This document shows, piece after piece, positions 41,039 to 54,381 of a DNA stretch of 64,000 nucleotides (position 1 is the stretch's first letter; each line of letters starts with the position of its first letter). The stretch covers positions 62,001 through 126,000 of the forward strand of contig JAAVIC010000020.1 in NCBI GenBank assembly GCA_014799385.1, in the 5' to 3' direction. The translations under genes were made by a program, and so were the position numbers. This DNA is from Oscillospiraceae bacterium (GTDB taxonomy: Bacteria > Bacillota > Clostridia > Oscillospirales > Ruminococcaceae). The notes under the pieces were generated by a model, which was not told the DNA's origin, searched no databases, and worked only from the letters and a program-made list of their open reading frames with translations.

Positions 41039-42463
41039 TTACTTCCGTATCGCCATCTTGAAAATCTCTCCGAGCTTGATACGGTTTCCGTTGTGGAGAA
41101 TGATCGCCTCGTAGACCTTGCTTACGACAATCGCCACAAGCACCACCATCACGGCAAGAACCGCAACCGCTCCGATTACCTGAACGGGAGAGAGCGTTCC
41201 TAGCAGCACCGCCGATGGCAGAGCGAACGGAGAGCTTATCGGGAAGAAATACGAGAACATCTGCACGGGGTTGATGGAAACTTCATCATTCGCCAAAGCG
41301 TCCGCGTTAAAGATAACAGGGAAGTACGCAAGGTAAACACCAAGCACCCCAAGCAGCGCATAGGGCTGCATAGCTTGCTGAAGATCCTCCATACGAGAGA
41401 TGGACGCGCCGATAAGCGCGGCAATCAGCGAGAAGAAAACAAATCCCAGCAGGAAAATGACAATGATAATCAATATGTTCCAAAGGCTGAACGTGTTCGA
41501 AAGTGTGTTCATCGCCTCGGCAATCTGCATATCTGTGGTCTGCGCGCCAAGGTTTGTTGTTGCTTGCTGAAGCGCTTCCTGAATCTTGGGGTCGTTTGCT
41601 ATCTCAAATGCCTTGCCGAGCATTCCGAACGGCGCGGAAATCGCTGCGCTTGCACCGCCCACAATTCCGATGAGGATAAACTGCCCAAAGCTCACCACGC
41701 CCATCGCCAACACCTTTCCGATTACCACCGCAAGCGGACGCACAGAGGTTAAAAGCAGCTCCATAACGCGGCTGGTTTTTTCGGTGGCAATGGACTGCGC
41801 CACGATTTGCCCATAAGAGAAAATCAACATAAACAGTATCAGTGAAACAGCCACAGGAACAAAATAATTCATCGCGCTTATAATGAAGTTCGAGGATTCG
41901 CCGCCCGCCTGCATTCTCGACACGGAAATCGGGTACTGCGTATCGGCGTATTTATCGGGAGAAACTCCCGCGTTGAGCAACACGCGGCGGTAGAGGACTT
42001 CTTGGGCAAGCGCGTTCAGTGTATCCACGGCATCGGTATCGCACGGCTCGGAATAGTAGCTCGTCACCGAGTATCCCGTAAATTTGCCGTCCGAATCCTT
42101 TTGAAGAGTTGTCTGAATCGCCACACTCTTGTTTTCGGCGGTTTTCAGCGTATCCACCATATCCTTGAGGGATTTGTCGGTGGCAGTGACGCTTGGAATC
42201 AATTCGCGGTCGGAATCGTTGAGAAGTCCCGTTTCGTCATAAAGATACACGGCGTTAAGTTCCGCAAGGGGATTATTCGAGTCGGGATTGTCAATGGATA
42301 TTTCCGAATCATCGCCCGAAAGCCACACGGGGAGCAAATTTGACAGTGTGCAAATCGCCGCAACGATCACACACATTATAATAGTACCTATTATAAATGA
42401 TTTGGTCTTGATGTATTGAATAAATGTGAATGAGAAGATTTTCTGCCAGCCTTTAGTTCTCAT
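41039..42463 (-). CDS. ABC transporter permease, NatB-like (ABC-2 type)
   Basis: 474 residues: an N-terminal membrane helix (about 20-42), a large extracytoplasmic domain (about 45-195), then five or more helices. TEKTSRVMELLLTSVRP (about 229-245) is the conserved loop of NatB/ABC-2 sodium- or peptide-exporter permeases. It overlaps its ATPase gene by 4 nt (ATGA). Its cargo is unknown; because it lies upstream of the protease/peptide operon, the peptides are one possibility, but a palindrome separates the units. Confidence 0.85.
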   Translation of the reverse strand: MRTKGWQKIFSFTFIQYIKTKSFIIGTIIMCVIVAAICTLSNLLPVWLSGDDSEISIDNPDSNNPLAELNAVYLYDETGLLNDSDRELIPSVTATDKSLKDMVDTLKTAENKSVAIQTTLQKDSDGKFTGYSVTSYYSEPCDTDAVDTLNALAQEVLYRRVLLNAGVSPDKYADTQYPISVSRMQAGGESSNFIISAMNYFVPVAVSLILFMLIFSYGQIVAQSIATEKTSRVMELLLTSVRPLAVVIGKVLAMGVVSFGQFILIGIVGGASAAISAPFGMLGKAFEIANDPKIQEALQQATTNLGAQTTDMQIAEAMNTLSNTFSLWNILIIIVIFLLGFVFFSLIAALIGASISRMEDLQQAMQPYALLGVLGVYLAYFPVIFNADALANDEVSINPVQMFSYFFPISSPFALPSAVLLGTLSPVQVIGAVAVLAVMVVLVAIVVSKVYEAIILHNGNRIKLGEIFKMAIRK

Positions 42464-43407
42464 CTTTTGTCACCTCCAACTTCGGTCTGCGTTTCATTGG
42501 GAGCAAGCGGCGACGGCTCGTCGCCTACCTTTTCGATAAAGATTTCGTTGAGCGTTGGTTCGCGCAGCTCGTACTTAATCAGCGGAATCCCGCTCTCAAT
42601 TATCATTTTAAGGAGCTTGTGCGCTTGTTGCTCGCTTTGTACATTAAAGCTCGTACCGTTGGGAGTGTCCTCGGTAATGACAAGCTCGCACTGCCGCGCC
42701 ATTTCGCGAATATCTCCCTCTGTCTTTACAGTGAGCTTTACGCGCCCATAGCCTTTTTTGATTTCGTTCAGGTCACCTTGCAGAACGGTTTTTCCTTTGT
42801 TGAGGATCACAATGCCTTGGCAGAACTCCTCGATTGTGGACATCTGGTGCGAGGACATTATAATGTATTTCCGCTTTTTGATTTCCTCGCGGATAACGGT
42901 CTTGAAAAGCTCGGCGTTTACGGGGTCAAGTCCGGAGAGCGGCTCGTCAAGTATAATCAGCTCGGGATTCGGCGCGAGTGCCGCGATAAGCTGAATTTTC
43001 TGCTGATTGCCCTTGGAGAGCTGTTCGGCGCGTTTCATGCGATGCTCGTTTACACCAAGACGGTCGAACCAGTAGTCCAGTGACTTGATTGCGTCCACGC
43101 GGCGCATTCCATTGAGGGTGCAGAAGTAGATGAGCTGGTCGAATACCTTGTATTTAGGGTACAGACCGCGCTCTTCGGCGAGATAGCCGATAGGCTTGTC
43201 GGCGGCGAGGAACGACTTGCCGTCCCAGAGAACCTCTCCCTTGTCACAAGCAAGCATTCCCAGAATGATACGTATCGAAGTGGTTTTTCCCGCGCCGTTT
43301 GTTCCCAAAAGCGCGAACACTCCCGGTTCATCAAGCGTGAAGTTCAGGTTGTCCACGGCTGTATAATTGCCGTAATTTTTGACAATATTGCTTACAGATA
43401 ATCCCAA
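42460..43407 (-). CDS. ABC transporter ATP-binding protein, NatA-like
   Basis: 315 residues. Walker A GTNGAGKTTS (about 34-43), signature LSKGNQQKIQLIAAL (about 130-144) and Walker B LIILDEPLSGLDP (about 150-162); a C-terminal extension of 90 residues as in NatA. Drives the NatB-like permease encoded next. Start is TTG 43407 with AGGAGGA 8 nt upstream. Own promoter. Confidence 0.9.
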   Translation of the reverse strand: MGLSVSNIVKNYGNYTAVDNLNFTLDEPGVFALLGTNGAGKTTSIRIILGMLACDKGEVLWDGKSFLAADKPIGYLAEERGLYPKYKVFDQLIYFCTLNGMRRVDAIKSLDYWFDRLGVNEHRMKRAEQLSKGNQQKIQLIAALAPNPELIILDEPLSGLDPVNAELFKTVIREEIKKRKYIIMSSHQMSTIEEFCQGIVILNKGKTVLQGDLNEIKKGYGRVKLTVKTEGDIREMARQCELVITEDTPNGTSFNVQSEQQAHKLLKMIIESGIPLIKYELREPTLNEIFIEKVGDEPSPLAPNETQTEVGGDKR

Positions 43408-43454
43408 TTTGGATTCCTCCTAACTGTTAATAAGTGTTTATGTATTACATATAC

Positions 43455-43483
43455 AGTATAGCATAGATTATACGATTTGTCAA
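43455..43483 (-). promoter_or_regulatory. Sigma-A-type promoter for the ABC exporter
   Basis: Minus strand: TTGACA (43483-43478), 17-nt spacer, TATACT (43460-43455). Divergent from the rpoBC promoter, whose -35 is 44 nt away. Confidence 0.85.
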
Positions 43484-43526
43484 GAGGGTAAACAAAAAAA
43501 TATGGAAAAAATTTTGGAAAAAGTAC

Positions 43527-43555
43527 TTGACAAGCGTGGATAAATGTGGTATAAT
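43527..43555 (+). promoter_or_regulatory. Consensus sigma-A promoter for rpoB-rpoC
   Basis: TTGACA (43527-43532), 17-nt spacer, TATAAT (43550-43555), perfect consensus, giving a leader of about 330 nt. Confidence 0.9.
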
Positions 43556-43561
43556 ATTAAA

Positions 43562-43768
43562 ATGTATCAGTGGGGTAAGGGGTTATTGCGCCCAAATTTC
43601 CGGGCGGCGGCAACCTCATACGCGATATTTTGCGGCAACCGTTTGGGACCGCGATTTAGCGCGTTATAGTAAAACCGCCTTTCGGGGTGAAGTACAAATC
43701 CCACAAAATAACTGTTAGGGGTGCGGTTATAGTTCGCTATAACTCACGTCAACATATTGGTGATTAAT
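43562..43768 (+). promoter_or_regulatory. Structured 5' leader of rpoB, upstream half
   Basis: No ORF. Several stems can be seen, such as TTGCGCCC/GGGCGGCGGCAA near 43584-43612 and GTTATAG-TTCG-CTATAAC at 43726-43743. The box TATAACTCACGTCAA (43738-43752) recurs with one change upstream of rpoC (47890-47904). It does not match an L10-type leader or a riboswitch I know. Next comes the leader element. Confidence 0.45.
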
Positions 43769-43886
43769 GCAAATTGCGAAATCGAGCGTCACGAAACATC
43801 GCGTGGCGATGTTTCGTGACGCTCGGATAGCTCAGACGAGCAAAGCTCGTCTGAGCGGTTCGCAATTTGCCAATTAAAATAAGGAG
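43769..43886 (+). repeat. GCAAAT/ATTTGC leader element (copy upstream of rpoB)
   Basis: GCAAATTGCGAA (43769-43780) and TTCGCAATTTGC (43859-43870) pair perfectly. Inside are a perfect 17-bp hairpin (GAGCGTCACGAAACATC and its complement) and a perfect 11-bp hairpin (CTCAGACGAGC/GCTCGTCTGAG). AAGGAG of rpoB (43881-43886) follows after 10 nt. The whole forms a three-way junction. Confidence 0.8.
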
Positions 43887-43891
43887 TGATT

Positions 43892-47803
<3,912 letters not shown>

Positions 47804-47847
47804 TGCGTAATGTGCGTTATAACACAAATCAAGCTATCCGAACGCAG

Positions 47848-47871
47848 GCAAATCGCGAAAGCGAGCGGTGC
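47848..47871 (+). repeat. Left-half relic of a leader element between rpoB and rpoC
   Basis: 47848-47871 matches the left part of the copy at 23931-23908 on the minus strand at 22 of 24 positions (both begin GCAAATCG and share AAAGCGAGCGG), but no matching right arm remains. It is followed by an intact copy. Confidence 0.5.
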
Positions 47872-47920
47872 GGCATACGCGCAGCGCGTTATAACTCACA
47901 TCAAGGTTTAGTAGTGAAAT

Positions 47921-48048
47921 GCAAATTCGGCACGCGAGTGAAGTGTTTCATGCGCAGCGTGAAACACTTTGCTCAGCGAACGCAGATGAAATCGGACGTA
48001 GTTCGATTTCATCTGCGTGGTGCCGGATTTGCCAATTAAAATAAGGGG
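47921..48048 (+). repeat. GCAAAT/ATTTGC leader element (copy upstream of rpoC)
   Basis: GCAAATTCGGCAC (47921-47933) pairs with GTGCCGGATTTGC (48020-48032), 13 bp with one G-T wobble. Two inner hairpins: AAGTGTTTCA/TGAAACACTT and CGCAGATGAAATCG/CGATTTCATCTGCG. AAGGGG of rpoC (48043-48048) follows after 10 nt. The inner hairpin sequences are unrelated to those of the rpoB copy. Confidence 0.8.
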
Positions 48049-48054
48049 TTAATT

Positions 48055-51000
48055 ATGGGATTTAATGTTTTCGAGTCTATGAGAATCGGACTTGCCTCGC
48101 CGGAGCAGATCAGGGCGTGGTCACACGGAGAGGTACAGCGGGCGGAAACCATTAACTACCGCAGCCAGAAGCCCGAAAAACTCGGTCTGTTCTGCGAGAG
48201 AATCTTCGGACCGCAAAAGGACTGGGAGTGTAATTGCGGAAAGTATAAGCGGATTCGGTTTAAGGGCAAGATCTGCGAGAAGTGCGGCGTTGAGGTTACA
48301 CGCAGCAAGGTTCGCCGTGAGCGTATGGGTCATATCGAGCTTGCCGCGCCCGTATCGCATATCTGGTATTATAAGGGTACTCCGTCACGTATAGGACAGG
48401 TACTGGATCTCACCCCGAAAAAGTTGGAGGAGGTTCTGTACTTCACAAAGTATATCGTTATCGACCCCGGCGAGAAAACGGGATTGGTAAAGAAACAACT
48501 TCTCACCGAGGACGAGTACAGTCAGTATTCGTCAAAGTTCGCGGGAATCGATACATTCCGCGCGGGTATGGGAGCTGAGGCAATCAGAGAGCTGCTTTCC
48601 GAAATCGACCTCGATAAATTGGAGGAGGAGCTTAAAACCGAGCTTGAGACCACAGCCGCAGGACAGAAGCAAATCAAGCTGCTGCGCCGTCTGGACGTTA
48701 TCGAGTCGTTCCGTTCGAGCGGAAACCGCCCCGAGTGGATGATACTGGATTGCATTCCCGTAATTCCGCCGGACATCAGACCGATGGTTCAGCTTGATGG
48801 CGGACGTTACGCGACATCCGACCTTAACGAACTTTACCGCAAGGTTATCATGCGTAATAACCGCCTTAAGGATCTGTTGGATAAGAAAGCCCCCGATTTG
48901 ATCGTCCGCAATGAGAAGAGAATGCTGCAAGAGGCTGTGGACGCGCTGATTGACAACGGCAGACACGGCAGACCTTATGTAGGTTCAAATAACAGACCGC
49001 TGAAATCTCTGTCGGATATGCTTAAAGGTAAACAGGGACGTTTCCGTCAGAACTTGTTGGGTAAGCGCGTGGACTACTCCGGACGTTCGGTTATCGTTGT
49101 AGGTCCCGAGCTGAGGATGGATCAGTGCGGACTTCCCAAGGAGATGGCTCTGGAGCTGTTCAAGCCGTTCGTGTTGTGCGATCTCGTGAAGAACGGCGTT
49201 TCTCAGAATATCAAACAGGCGAAGAAGCTCGTAGAACGCGCAGACGACCGCGTTTGGGATTCGCTTGAAAACGTTATCAAGGATCACCCCGTACTGCTGA
49301 ACCGTGCGCCGACCCTCCACAGACTGGGTATTCAGGCGTTCTCGCCGGTATTGGTTGAGGGCAGAGCGATAAAGCTCCACCCGCTATGCTGTACCGCGTT
49401 CAACGCGGACTTCGACGGCGACCAGATGGCGGTGCATCTGCCGCTCTCCAAGGAGGCACAGGAAGAGGCAAAGACGCTGATGCTTGCCGCAAAGAACCTG
49501 TTGAAGCCCTCCGATGGTAAGCCCGTTACCGTTCCGACACAGGATATGGTACTCGGTTCGTATTACCTGACTATTGATAAGGCAGGCGAAAAGGGAGAGG
49601 GCAAGGTATTCCGTGACGCGAACGAGGCGATTATGGCATACCAGGACGGCGTTATCACCATTCACGCGGCAATCAAGGTGCGCGTTACAAAGGACCTGGG
49701 CGATGGAAAGATCACAAGAATCGTTCCCACGACCGCCGGAAGAATCATCTTCAATGAGCATATTCCGCAGGATCTGGGATATGTTGACCGCACCGACCCC
49801 GACCATCAGTTGGATTACGAAATCGGCTTCAAGGTGGGTAAAAAGCAGCTTGGACAGATTATCGACCGCTGCCTGAAGATTCACGGAACGGCGACTACCG
49901 CGCAGGTTCTGGATAAAATAAAGGCGATGGGGTATAAGTACTCCACGCGTTCGGGAATTACCGTTGCGGTAAGCGATGCGGAAATTCCTCCGCAGAAAGC
50001 GGAAATCATCAAGAGAGCGGACGATGAAATCTCCGTGATGAACAAGAAGTTCCAACGCGGATTCATCTCCGATAATGAGCGCCGTGAGAGCTTCGTTAAG
50101 ATATGGAACCGCGCAACGGACGATGTTTCCGCAGCGCTTACCAACAACCTCGACCACTACAATAACATCTATATGATGGCGGACTCCGGCGCGCGTGGTT
50201 CGGAAGCGCAGATTCGTCAGCTTGCGGGAATGCGCGGACTTATCGCGAATACATCGGGCGCGACAATCGAAATGCCTATCAAGGCAAACTACCGTGAGGG
50301 ACTGAATGTCCTTGAGTACTTCATTTCGTCACGCGGCGCGCGTAAGGGACTTGCCGATACCGCGCTTCGTACCGCCGACTCGGGATACCTCACCAGACGT
50401 CTGGTTGACGTATCGCAGGAGGTAATTATCCGCGAGGACGACTGCGGCACAACCAACGGCATTGAAGTGTACGAGATACGCGAGGGCAATCAGCTTGTTG
50501 AAAAGCTGTCCGAGCGACTTGTAGGAAGATTCCTCGCCGAGGATTTCACCGCCCCGGACGGTTCGTTTACCATTTCGTCCGATAAATTGCTTACAGACGC
50601 TGACGCGGACAAAATCATCGCTGCTGGAACAGAGCGCGTAAAGGTTCGCTCGGTGTTGACCTGCGGGCTGAAAAACGGCGTTTGCGCGAAGTGCTACGGC
50701 GCGTCCCTCGCGAACGGGCAGCTCATTAACCGCGGAGAGGCAGTCGGCGTAATCGCGGCGCAGTCCATCGGTGAGCCGGGTACACAGCTTACAATGCGTA
50801 ACTTCCACACCGGCGGTGTTGTCGGCGCGGAGGACATCACGCAGGGTCTTCCGCGTGTAGAGGAACTGTTCGAGAGTCGCCGACCGAAGAACGCGGCGAT
50901 TATCACCAGAATCTCGGGATCGGTGAAGTTCGAGGAAATCAAGAAAACACGTCACGCGATAATCACTGCAACAGACGGCACACAAGAGGCATATGCCGTT

Positions 51001-51621
51001 CCGTTCGGATACCGCCCGAAGGTTCAGGACGGCGACACGGTAGTTGCCGGCGACGCGCTTACCGAGGGTTCGATTTACCCGCCCGATGTTCTTGCCGTAA
51101 AGGGCGAGAAAGCGGTTCAGGATTACCTCATCAGCGAGGTTCAGAAGCCCTATCGTTTGCAGGGTGTTGATATCAACGACAAGCACATTGAGGTTATAGT
51201 TCGTCAGATGATGCGCAAGGTTAGGGTCGTTGACCCCGGCACCAGTACAATGCTCGCGGGCGCGGTTGTCGGCAAGAACGAGTATGAGGAGATGTGCGCG
51301 GAGCTGAGAGAGCGTGAGGCTAACGGCGAGGCAATCGTAATGCCGACCTCCGAGCCGGTGCTGTTGGGTATCACCAAGGCATCTCTCGCGACCGACAGCT
51401 TTATGTCTGCGGCATCGTTCCAGGAGACCACACGCGTGCTTACCGAGGCGGCAATTCGCGGAAAGGTAGACCCGCTGACGGGCTTGAAGGAGAACATCAT
51501 CATCGGCAAGCTGATTCCCGCGGGTACGGGTCTGCTTTCTCAGGAGCAACCTGAGGAGGCGCAGGTTTCTCAGGAAACCGAACCTATTACCGAATCCGTT
51601 GAGGAAGCGGCGGCAGAATAA
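48055..51621 (+). CDS. rpoC: DNA-directed RNA polymerase subunit beta'
   Basis: 1188 residues. N-terminal zinc-binding [20 protein letters not shown], the catalytic [12 protein letters not shown] with three Asp for Mg, and the C-terminal [13 protein letters not shown] with MRNFHTGG. Normal length for Bacillota. ATG 48055 after AAGGGG. A Glu/Gln-rich short tail follows. Preceded by a 250-nt gap from rpoB holding one relic and one intact leader element. Confidence 0.98.
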   Translation: MGFNVFESMRIGLASPEQIRAWSHGEVQRAETINYRSQKPEKLGLFCERIFGPQKDWECNCGKYKRIRFKGKICEKCGVEVTRSKVRRERMGHIELAAPVSHIWYYKGTPSRIGQVLDLTPKKLEEVLYFTKYIVIDPGEKTGLVKKQLLTEDEYSQYSSKFAGIDTFRAGMGAEAIRELLSEIDLDKLEEELKTELETTAAGQKQIKLLRRLDVIESFRSSGNRPEWMILDCIPVIPPDIRPMVQLDGGRYATSDLNELYRKVIMRNNRLKDLLDKKAPDLIVRNEKRMLQEAVDALIDNGRHGRPYVGSNNRPLKSLSDMLKGKQGRFRQNLLGKRVDYSGRSVIVVGPELRMDQCGLPKEMALELFKPFVLCDLVKNGVSQNIKQAKKLVERADDRVWDSLENVIKDHPVLLNRAPTLHRLGIQAFSPVLVEGRAIKLHPLCCTAFNADFDGDQMAVHLPLSKEAQEEAKTLMLAAKNLLKPSDGKPVTVPTQDMVLGSYYLTIDKAGEKGEGKVFRDANEAIMAYQDGVITIHAAIKVRVTKDLGDGKITRIVPTTAGRIIFNEHIPQDLGYVDRTDPDHQLDYEIGFKVGKKQLGQIIDRCLKIHGTATTAQVLDKIKAMGYKYSTRSGITVAVSDAEIPPQKAEIIKRADDEISVMNKKFQRGFISDNERRESFVKIWNRATDDVSAALTNNLDHYNNIYMMADSGARGSEAQIRQLAGMRGLIANTSGATIEMPIKANYREGLNVLEYFISSRGARKGLADTALRTADSGYLTRRLVDVSQEVIIREDDCGTTNGIEVYEIREGNQLVEKLSERLVGRFLAEDFTAPDGSFTISSDKLLTDADADKIIAAGTERVKVRSVLTCGLKNGVCAKCYGASLANGQLINRGEAVGVIAAQSIGEPGTQLTMRNFHTGGVVGAEDITQGLPRVEELFESRRPKNAAIITRISGSVKFEEIKKTRHAIITATDGTQEAYAVPFGYRPKVQDGDTVVAGDALTEGSIYPPDVLAVKGEKAVQDYLISEVQKPYRLQGVDINDKHIEVIVRQMMRKVRVVDPGTSTMLAGAVVGKNEYEEMCAELREREANGEAIVMPTSEPVLLGITKASLATDSFMSAASFQETTRVLTEAAIRGKVDPLTGLKENIIIGKLIPAGTGLLSQEQPEEAQVSQETEPITESVEEAAAE

Positions 51622-51630
51622 ATTAAATTT

Positions 51631-51660
51631 CCCCCTCGTTGCTTTGAGGGGGATAGTTGT
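51631..51660 (+). terminator. Intrinsic terminator after rpoC
   Basis: CCCCCTC (51631-51637) pairs with GAGGGGG (51646-51652), followed by an interrupted T-rich tract ATAGTTGTTTTT. Confidence 0.7.
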
Positions 51661-51757
51661 TTTTAGTCGACAATTAAGGTGCACACTTCGTGCGCGTTAT
51701 GTCGTGCTTGACATCGACAAAATTTACTCCGGGGTTGTCATAAAATATAAAAATGTA

Positions 51758-51786
51758 TTGACATTTTTTAGTCGGTGTGATATAAT
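51758..51786 (+). promoter_or_regulatory. Sigma-A promoter for the tandem duplicated genes
   Basis: TTGACA (51758-51763), 17-nt spacer, TATAAT (51781-51786), perfect consensus. Confidence 0.88.
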
Positions 51787-51853
51787 TAAGGTAGTTGGAT
51801 TCCAAAAATACACGGCAAATAACGCGTTATTTAATTCAGAGGAGGTGATTTAA

Positions 51854-52366
51854 ATGTTCTTTTTTTCAAAGCCCAAGAAGGAAGAGCCCAAGAAAGAAGA
51901 GCTTATAGTTGACAATCCCGTTCTTGGAAAGATGGAATATGTATATAATTGGTGGTCATTTGACCGAATTGACGTTTTTATGTTTGGAAAAAAATATTCT
52001 GTAAAATATTATGCAGCCGCCGGGGAAAATAAAGGTTCTCCAAACTCTGAACAAGAAGATGCCTTCAAAAAAATGTTGTCTGAAAGGGAAAAATGGCAAA
52101 TTGATGTTGAGCAGGCTGTTATTCGGGAGATAAAACTCGCTCCATCCTTGGAATATAAGGACGTTATAAAAGTAACGGGAATACACCTGTCACATGACGG
52201 AGGATATGGAATATCAATGGAAATATCCGAAGAATATCTTGACGTTGTTGATTTGGACGAGCTTGATATAACACCCGATCAATGCTTTGGAGTGTCCGTT
52301 TTTCCTGACTTATATGTAATCAAATCGCATGATGATTTTGATAATATTTATTTATATTTAGGTTGA
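51854..52366 (+). CDS. Hypothetical protein, tandem copy 1 (DUF6985-like?)
   Basis: 170 residues: a Lys/Glu/Pro-rich N-terminus (SKPKKEEPKKEELIVDNP) and a soluble globular rest with WWSFDRIDVFMFGKKYSVKY and a C-terminal FGVSVFPDLYVIKSHDDFDN. The pattern W...I.V.MFGK...V resembles DUF6985-type proteins that are often found as immunity or orphan genes, but this is tentative. AGGAGGTGATTTAAATG is its start context. Copy 2 follows 30 nt later. Confidence 0.6.
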   Translation: MFFFSKPKKEEPKKEELIVDNPVLGKMEYVYNWWSFDRIDVFMFGKKYSVKYYAAAGENKGSPNSEQEDAFKKMLSEREKWQIDVEQAVIREIKLAPSLEYKDVIKVTGIHLSHDGGYGISMEISEEYLDVVDLDELDITPDQCFGVSVFPDLYVIKSHDDFDNIYLYLG

Positions 52367-52395
52367 TTAATAATCGCTATTTGGAGGTGATTTAA

Positions 52396-52893
52396 ATGTT
52401 CTTTTTTTCAAAGCCCAAGAAGGAAGAGCCCAAGAAAGAAGAGCTTATAGTTGACAATCCCGTTCTTGGAAAGATGGTGTATGTCTATAGGTGGTGGTCA
52501 TTTGACCAAATTGATGTTTTCATGTTCGGAAAAAAGTATTCTGTAAAATATTATGCAGCCGCCGGAGAAAATAAGGGTTCTCCAAACACTGAACAAGAAG
52601 AGGCTTTCAAAAAAATGTTGACCGAAAAGGAAAAATGGCAGGTCGACGTCGAGCAGGCTGTTATTCGGGAGATAAAACTCGATCCCTCTCTGGAGTATAA
52701 GGACGTTATTGAAGTAACTGGAATATGCCTTTCACGAGACGGAGCATACGGAATATCAATGCAGCTTACCGAAGATTACCGTGATCTTGCGGAAGAACTT
52801 GATATTTTACCTCACGATAGCTTTGGAGTATCCGTTTTTCCGGAATTAAATGTAATCAAATGCGAGGACGATTTTGATGAAATTTTTGACTAA
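52396..52893 (+). CDS. Hypothetical protein, tandem copy 2 (DUF6985-like?)
   Basis: 165 residues. About the first 85 nt of the gene and its GGAGGTGATTTAAATG context are the same as in copy 1; after that the proteins diverge to about 75-80% identity with a shorter, different C-terminal end (EDDFDEIFD). This pattern means a tandem duplication (unit about 540 bp, ending after AATCGCTATT, which follows both stops) with ongoing exchange or slower change at the 5' end. Function as uncertain as copy 1. Confidence 0.6.
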   Translation: MFFFSKPKKEEPKKEELIVDNPVLGKMVYVYRWWSFDQIDVFMFGKKYSVKYYAAAGENKGSPNTEQEEAFKKMLTEKEKWQVDVEQAVIREIKLDPSLEYKDVIEVTGICLSRDGAYGISMQLTEDYRDLAEELDILPHDSFGVSVFPELNVIKCEDDFDEIFD

Positions 52894-52896
52894 CAA

Positions 52897-53052
52897 TCGC
52901 TATTCGTTTCTTGCCCGTTCTATGACGTTGCGGCGATATTTTGCTTGCCGCCGCTGATTTTAATCGATTTCATATGGCTTATTGTCTGGAGAATACGCCA
53001 CAGAAAAGACGATGATTCCGATGATATTCCCTATTGGGAGGATAATGCATAA
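52897..53052 (+). pseudogene. Possible remnant of a small membrane protein gene
   Basis: An open frame without ATG encodes a hydrophobic run LPPLILIDFIWLIVW, then RIRHRKDDDSDD and ends in YWEDNA before a TAA at 53050-53052. Helix plus charged tail look protein-like, but there is no start codon or ribosome site, so it is probably a fragment. It fills the 380-nt gap before rpsL together with a hairpin and a promoter. Confidence 0.25.
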
Positions 53053-53057
53053 TGGAC

Positions 53058-53085
53058 AATGTGCGCCGCGAAAGCGGCGCACATT
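53058..53085 (+). terminator. Perfect GAAA-loop hairpin upstream of the rpsL promoter
   Basis: AATGTGCGCCGC (53058-53069) and GCGGCGCACATT (53074-53085) with a GAAA tetraloop, followed by A/T-rich sequence but no T-run; it may end the upstream transcript weakly. Confidence 0.5.
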
Positions 53086-53168
53086 AATTATCAATTGTTT
53101 ATAATGACCAAAATCCGCCAAAAAACAAGCGAAAAACACAAAAATTTTACAAAAAATCGGAAAACCCC

Positions 53169-53197
53169 TTGACAAATGGTTATAAATAAGGTATAAT
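53169..53197 (+). promoter_or_regulatory. Sigma-A promoter for rpsL-rpsG-fusA
   Basis: TTGACA (53169-53174), 17-nt spacer, TATAAT (53192-53197), perfect consensus, about 70 nt before the rpsL start. Confidence 0.9.
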
Positions 53198-53273
53198 TTA
53201 TAGGTGTGATTTTATATTCTGCAGAAATGCGGGTATAATACACATAATCAAAATCAAAAAGAGGTGAAAAATA

Positions 53274-53699
53274 ATGCCTACGTTTAACCAGCTCGTCCGT
53301 AAGGGACGTCAGGTGTCCACCAAGAAGTCGAAGGCTCCCGCACTGCAGAAGGGTATGAACACCCTCCACAAGGAGCAGATCGATCAGCACTCTCCGCAGA
53401 AGCGCGGCGTTTGCACGGCGGTAAGAACGCAGACCCCGAAGAAGCCTAACTCCGCAATGAGAAAGGTTGCCAGAGTTAAGATCTCTAACGGCTATGAGGT
53501 AACCGCGTATATCCCCGGTATCGGACACAAGCTCCAGGAGCACTCCGTTGTACTTATCAGAGGCGGACGTGTAAAGGACCTCCCCGGTGTGCGTTACCAC
53601 ATCGTAAGAGGTACTCTCGACGCTCAGGGAGTGGACAAGAGAATGCAGGGCCGCTCCAAGTACGGAGCTAAGAGACCCAAGGCGGGTAAGAAGGCTTAA
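53274..53699 (+). CDS. rpsL: 30S ribosomal protein S12
   Basis: 141 residues: [12 protein letters not shown] at the N-terminus, [22 protein letters not shown] with the streptomycin-site lysines, and [22 protein letters not shown] is 7-8 nt before the ATG. First gene of the str operon. Confidence 0.98.
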   Translation: MPTFNQLVRKGRQVSTKKSKAPALQKGMNTLHKEQIDQHSPQKRGVCTAVRTQTPKKPNSAMRKVARVKISNGYEVTAYIPGIGHKLQEHSVVLIRGGRVKDLPGVRYHIVRGTLDAQGVDKRMQGRSKYGAKRPKAGKKA

Positions 53700-53865
53700 T
53701 CGCCCCGAAAAGCTGGCATAAGGCATTATTTGCGAATTATAAATCATTGCCTTTTGCACGGCGGGAGTTTAACTTTCGAGTACCTGTGATTTCATTTGAA
53801 TCCGTAGGGATTCCGGCGGCGCGTTACCAAATTCGCCCGCTGAATAGTGTAAGGAGGGAAGTAAA

Positions 53866-54336
53866 GTGCCTAGAAGAGGTAATGTCCCCAAGCGCGATGT
53901 TCTGCCCGATCCGCTTTACGGTTCGGAGTTGGTGACCAGACTCATCAACAACATTATGCTTGACGGAAAAAAGGGCGTAGCCCAGAAGATCGTTTACGGC
54001 GCGTTTGACATTGTCAAGGAAAAGACCGGCAGAGAGCCGCTTGAGGTTTTCGAGGAGGCAATGGAGAACATTATGCCTCAGCTTGAGGTTAAGGCAAGAC
54101 GTGTCGGCGGTGCGACCTACCAGGTTCCTATGGAGGTTCGCCCCGAAAGACGCCGCACACTCGGCTTGAGATGGATCACCAAGTACAGCCGTGAGCGTAA
54201 CGAGAAGACCATGAAGGAGCGTCTTGCAAACGAGATTTGCGATGCTCTGAACAACCAGGGCGGCGCGTGCAAGAAGCGCGATGATACCCACAAGATGGCG
54301 GAAGCAAACAAGGCGTTCGCACACTTCAAGTGGTAA
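53866..54336 (+). CDS. rpsG: 30S ribosomal protein S7
   Basis: 156 residues, start GTG 53866 with AAGGAGGGAAG upstream. [19 protein letters not shown] and [18 protein letters not shown] are the family marks. The 166-nt rpsL-rpsG gap has short repeats TTTGCGAATT and AAATTCGC that can pair; it may be an S7-binding leader, but I cannot show that. Confidence 0.98.
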   Translation: MPRRGNVPKRDVLPDPLYGSELVTRLINNIMLDGKKGVAQKIVYGAFDIVKEKTGREPLEVFEEAMENIMPQLEVKARRVGGATYQVPMEVRPERRRTLGLRWITKYSRERNEKTMKERLANEICDALNNQGGACKKRDDTHKMAEANKAFAHFKW

Positions 54337-54381
54337 TCTTGTACAATTGAAAATCAACAATTGTTTATTACGGAGGATTTT

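Noticed and set aside
43562..43768. rpoB leader as an L10-type ribosomal leader or known riboswitch
   Set aside because: No rplJL follows and I could not match conserved motifs of a known class; left as an unassigned structured leader.
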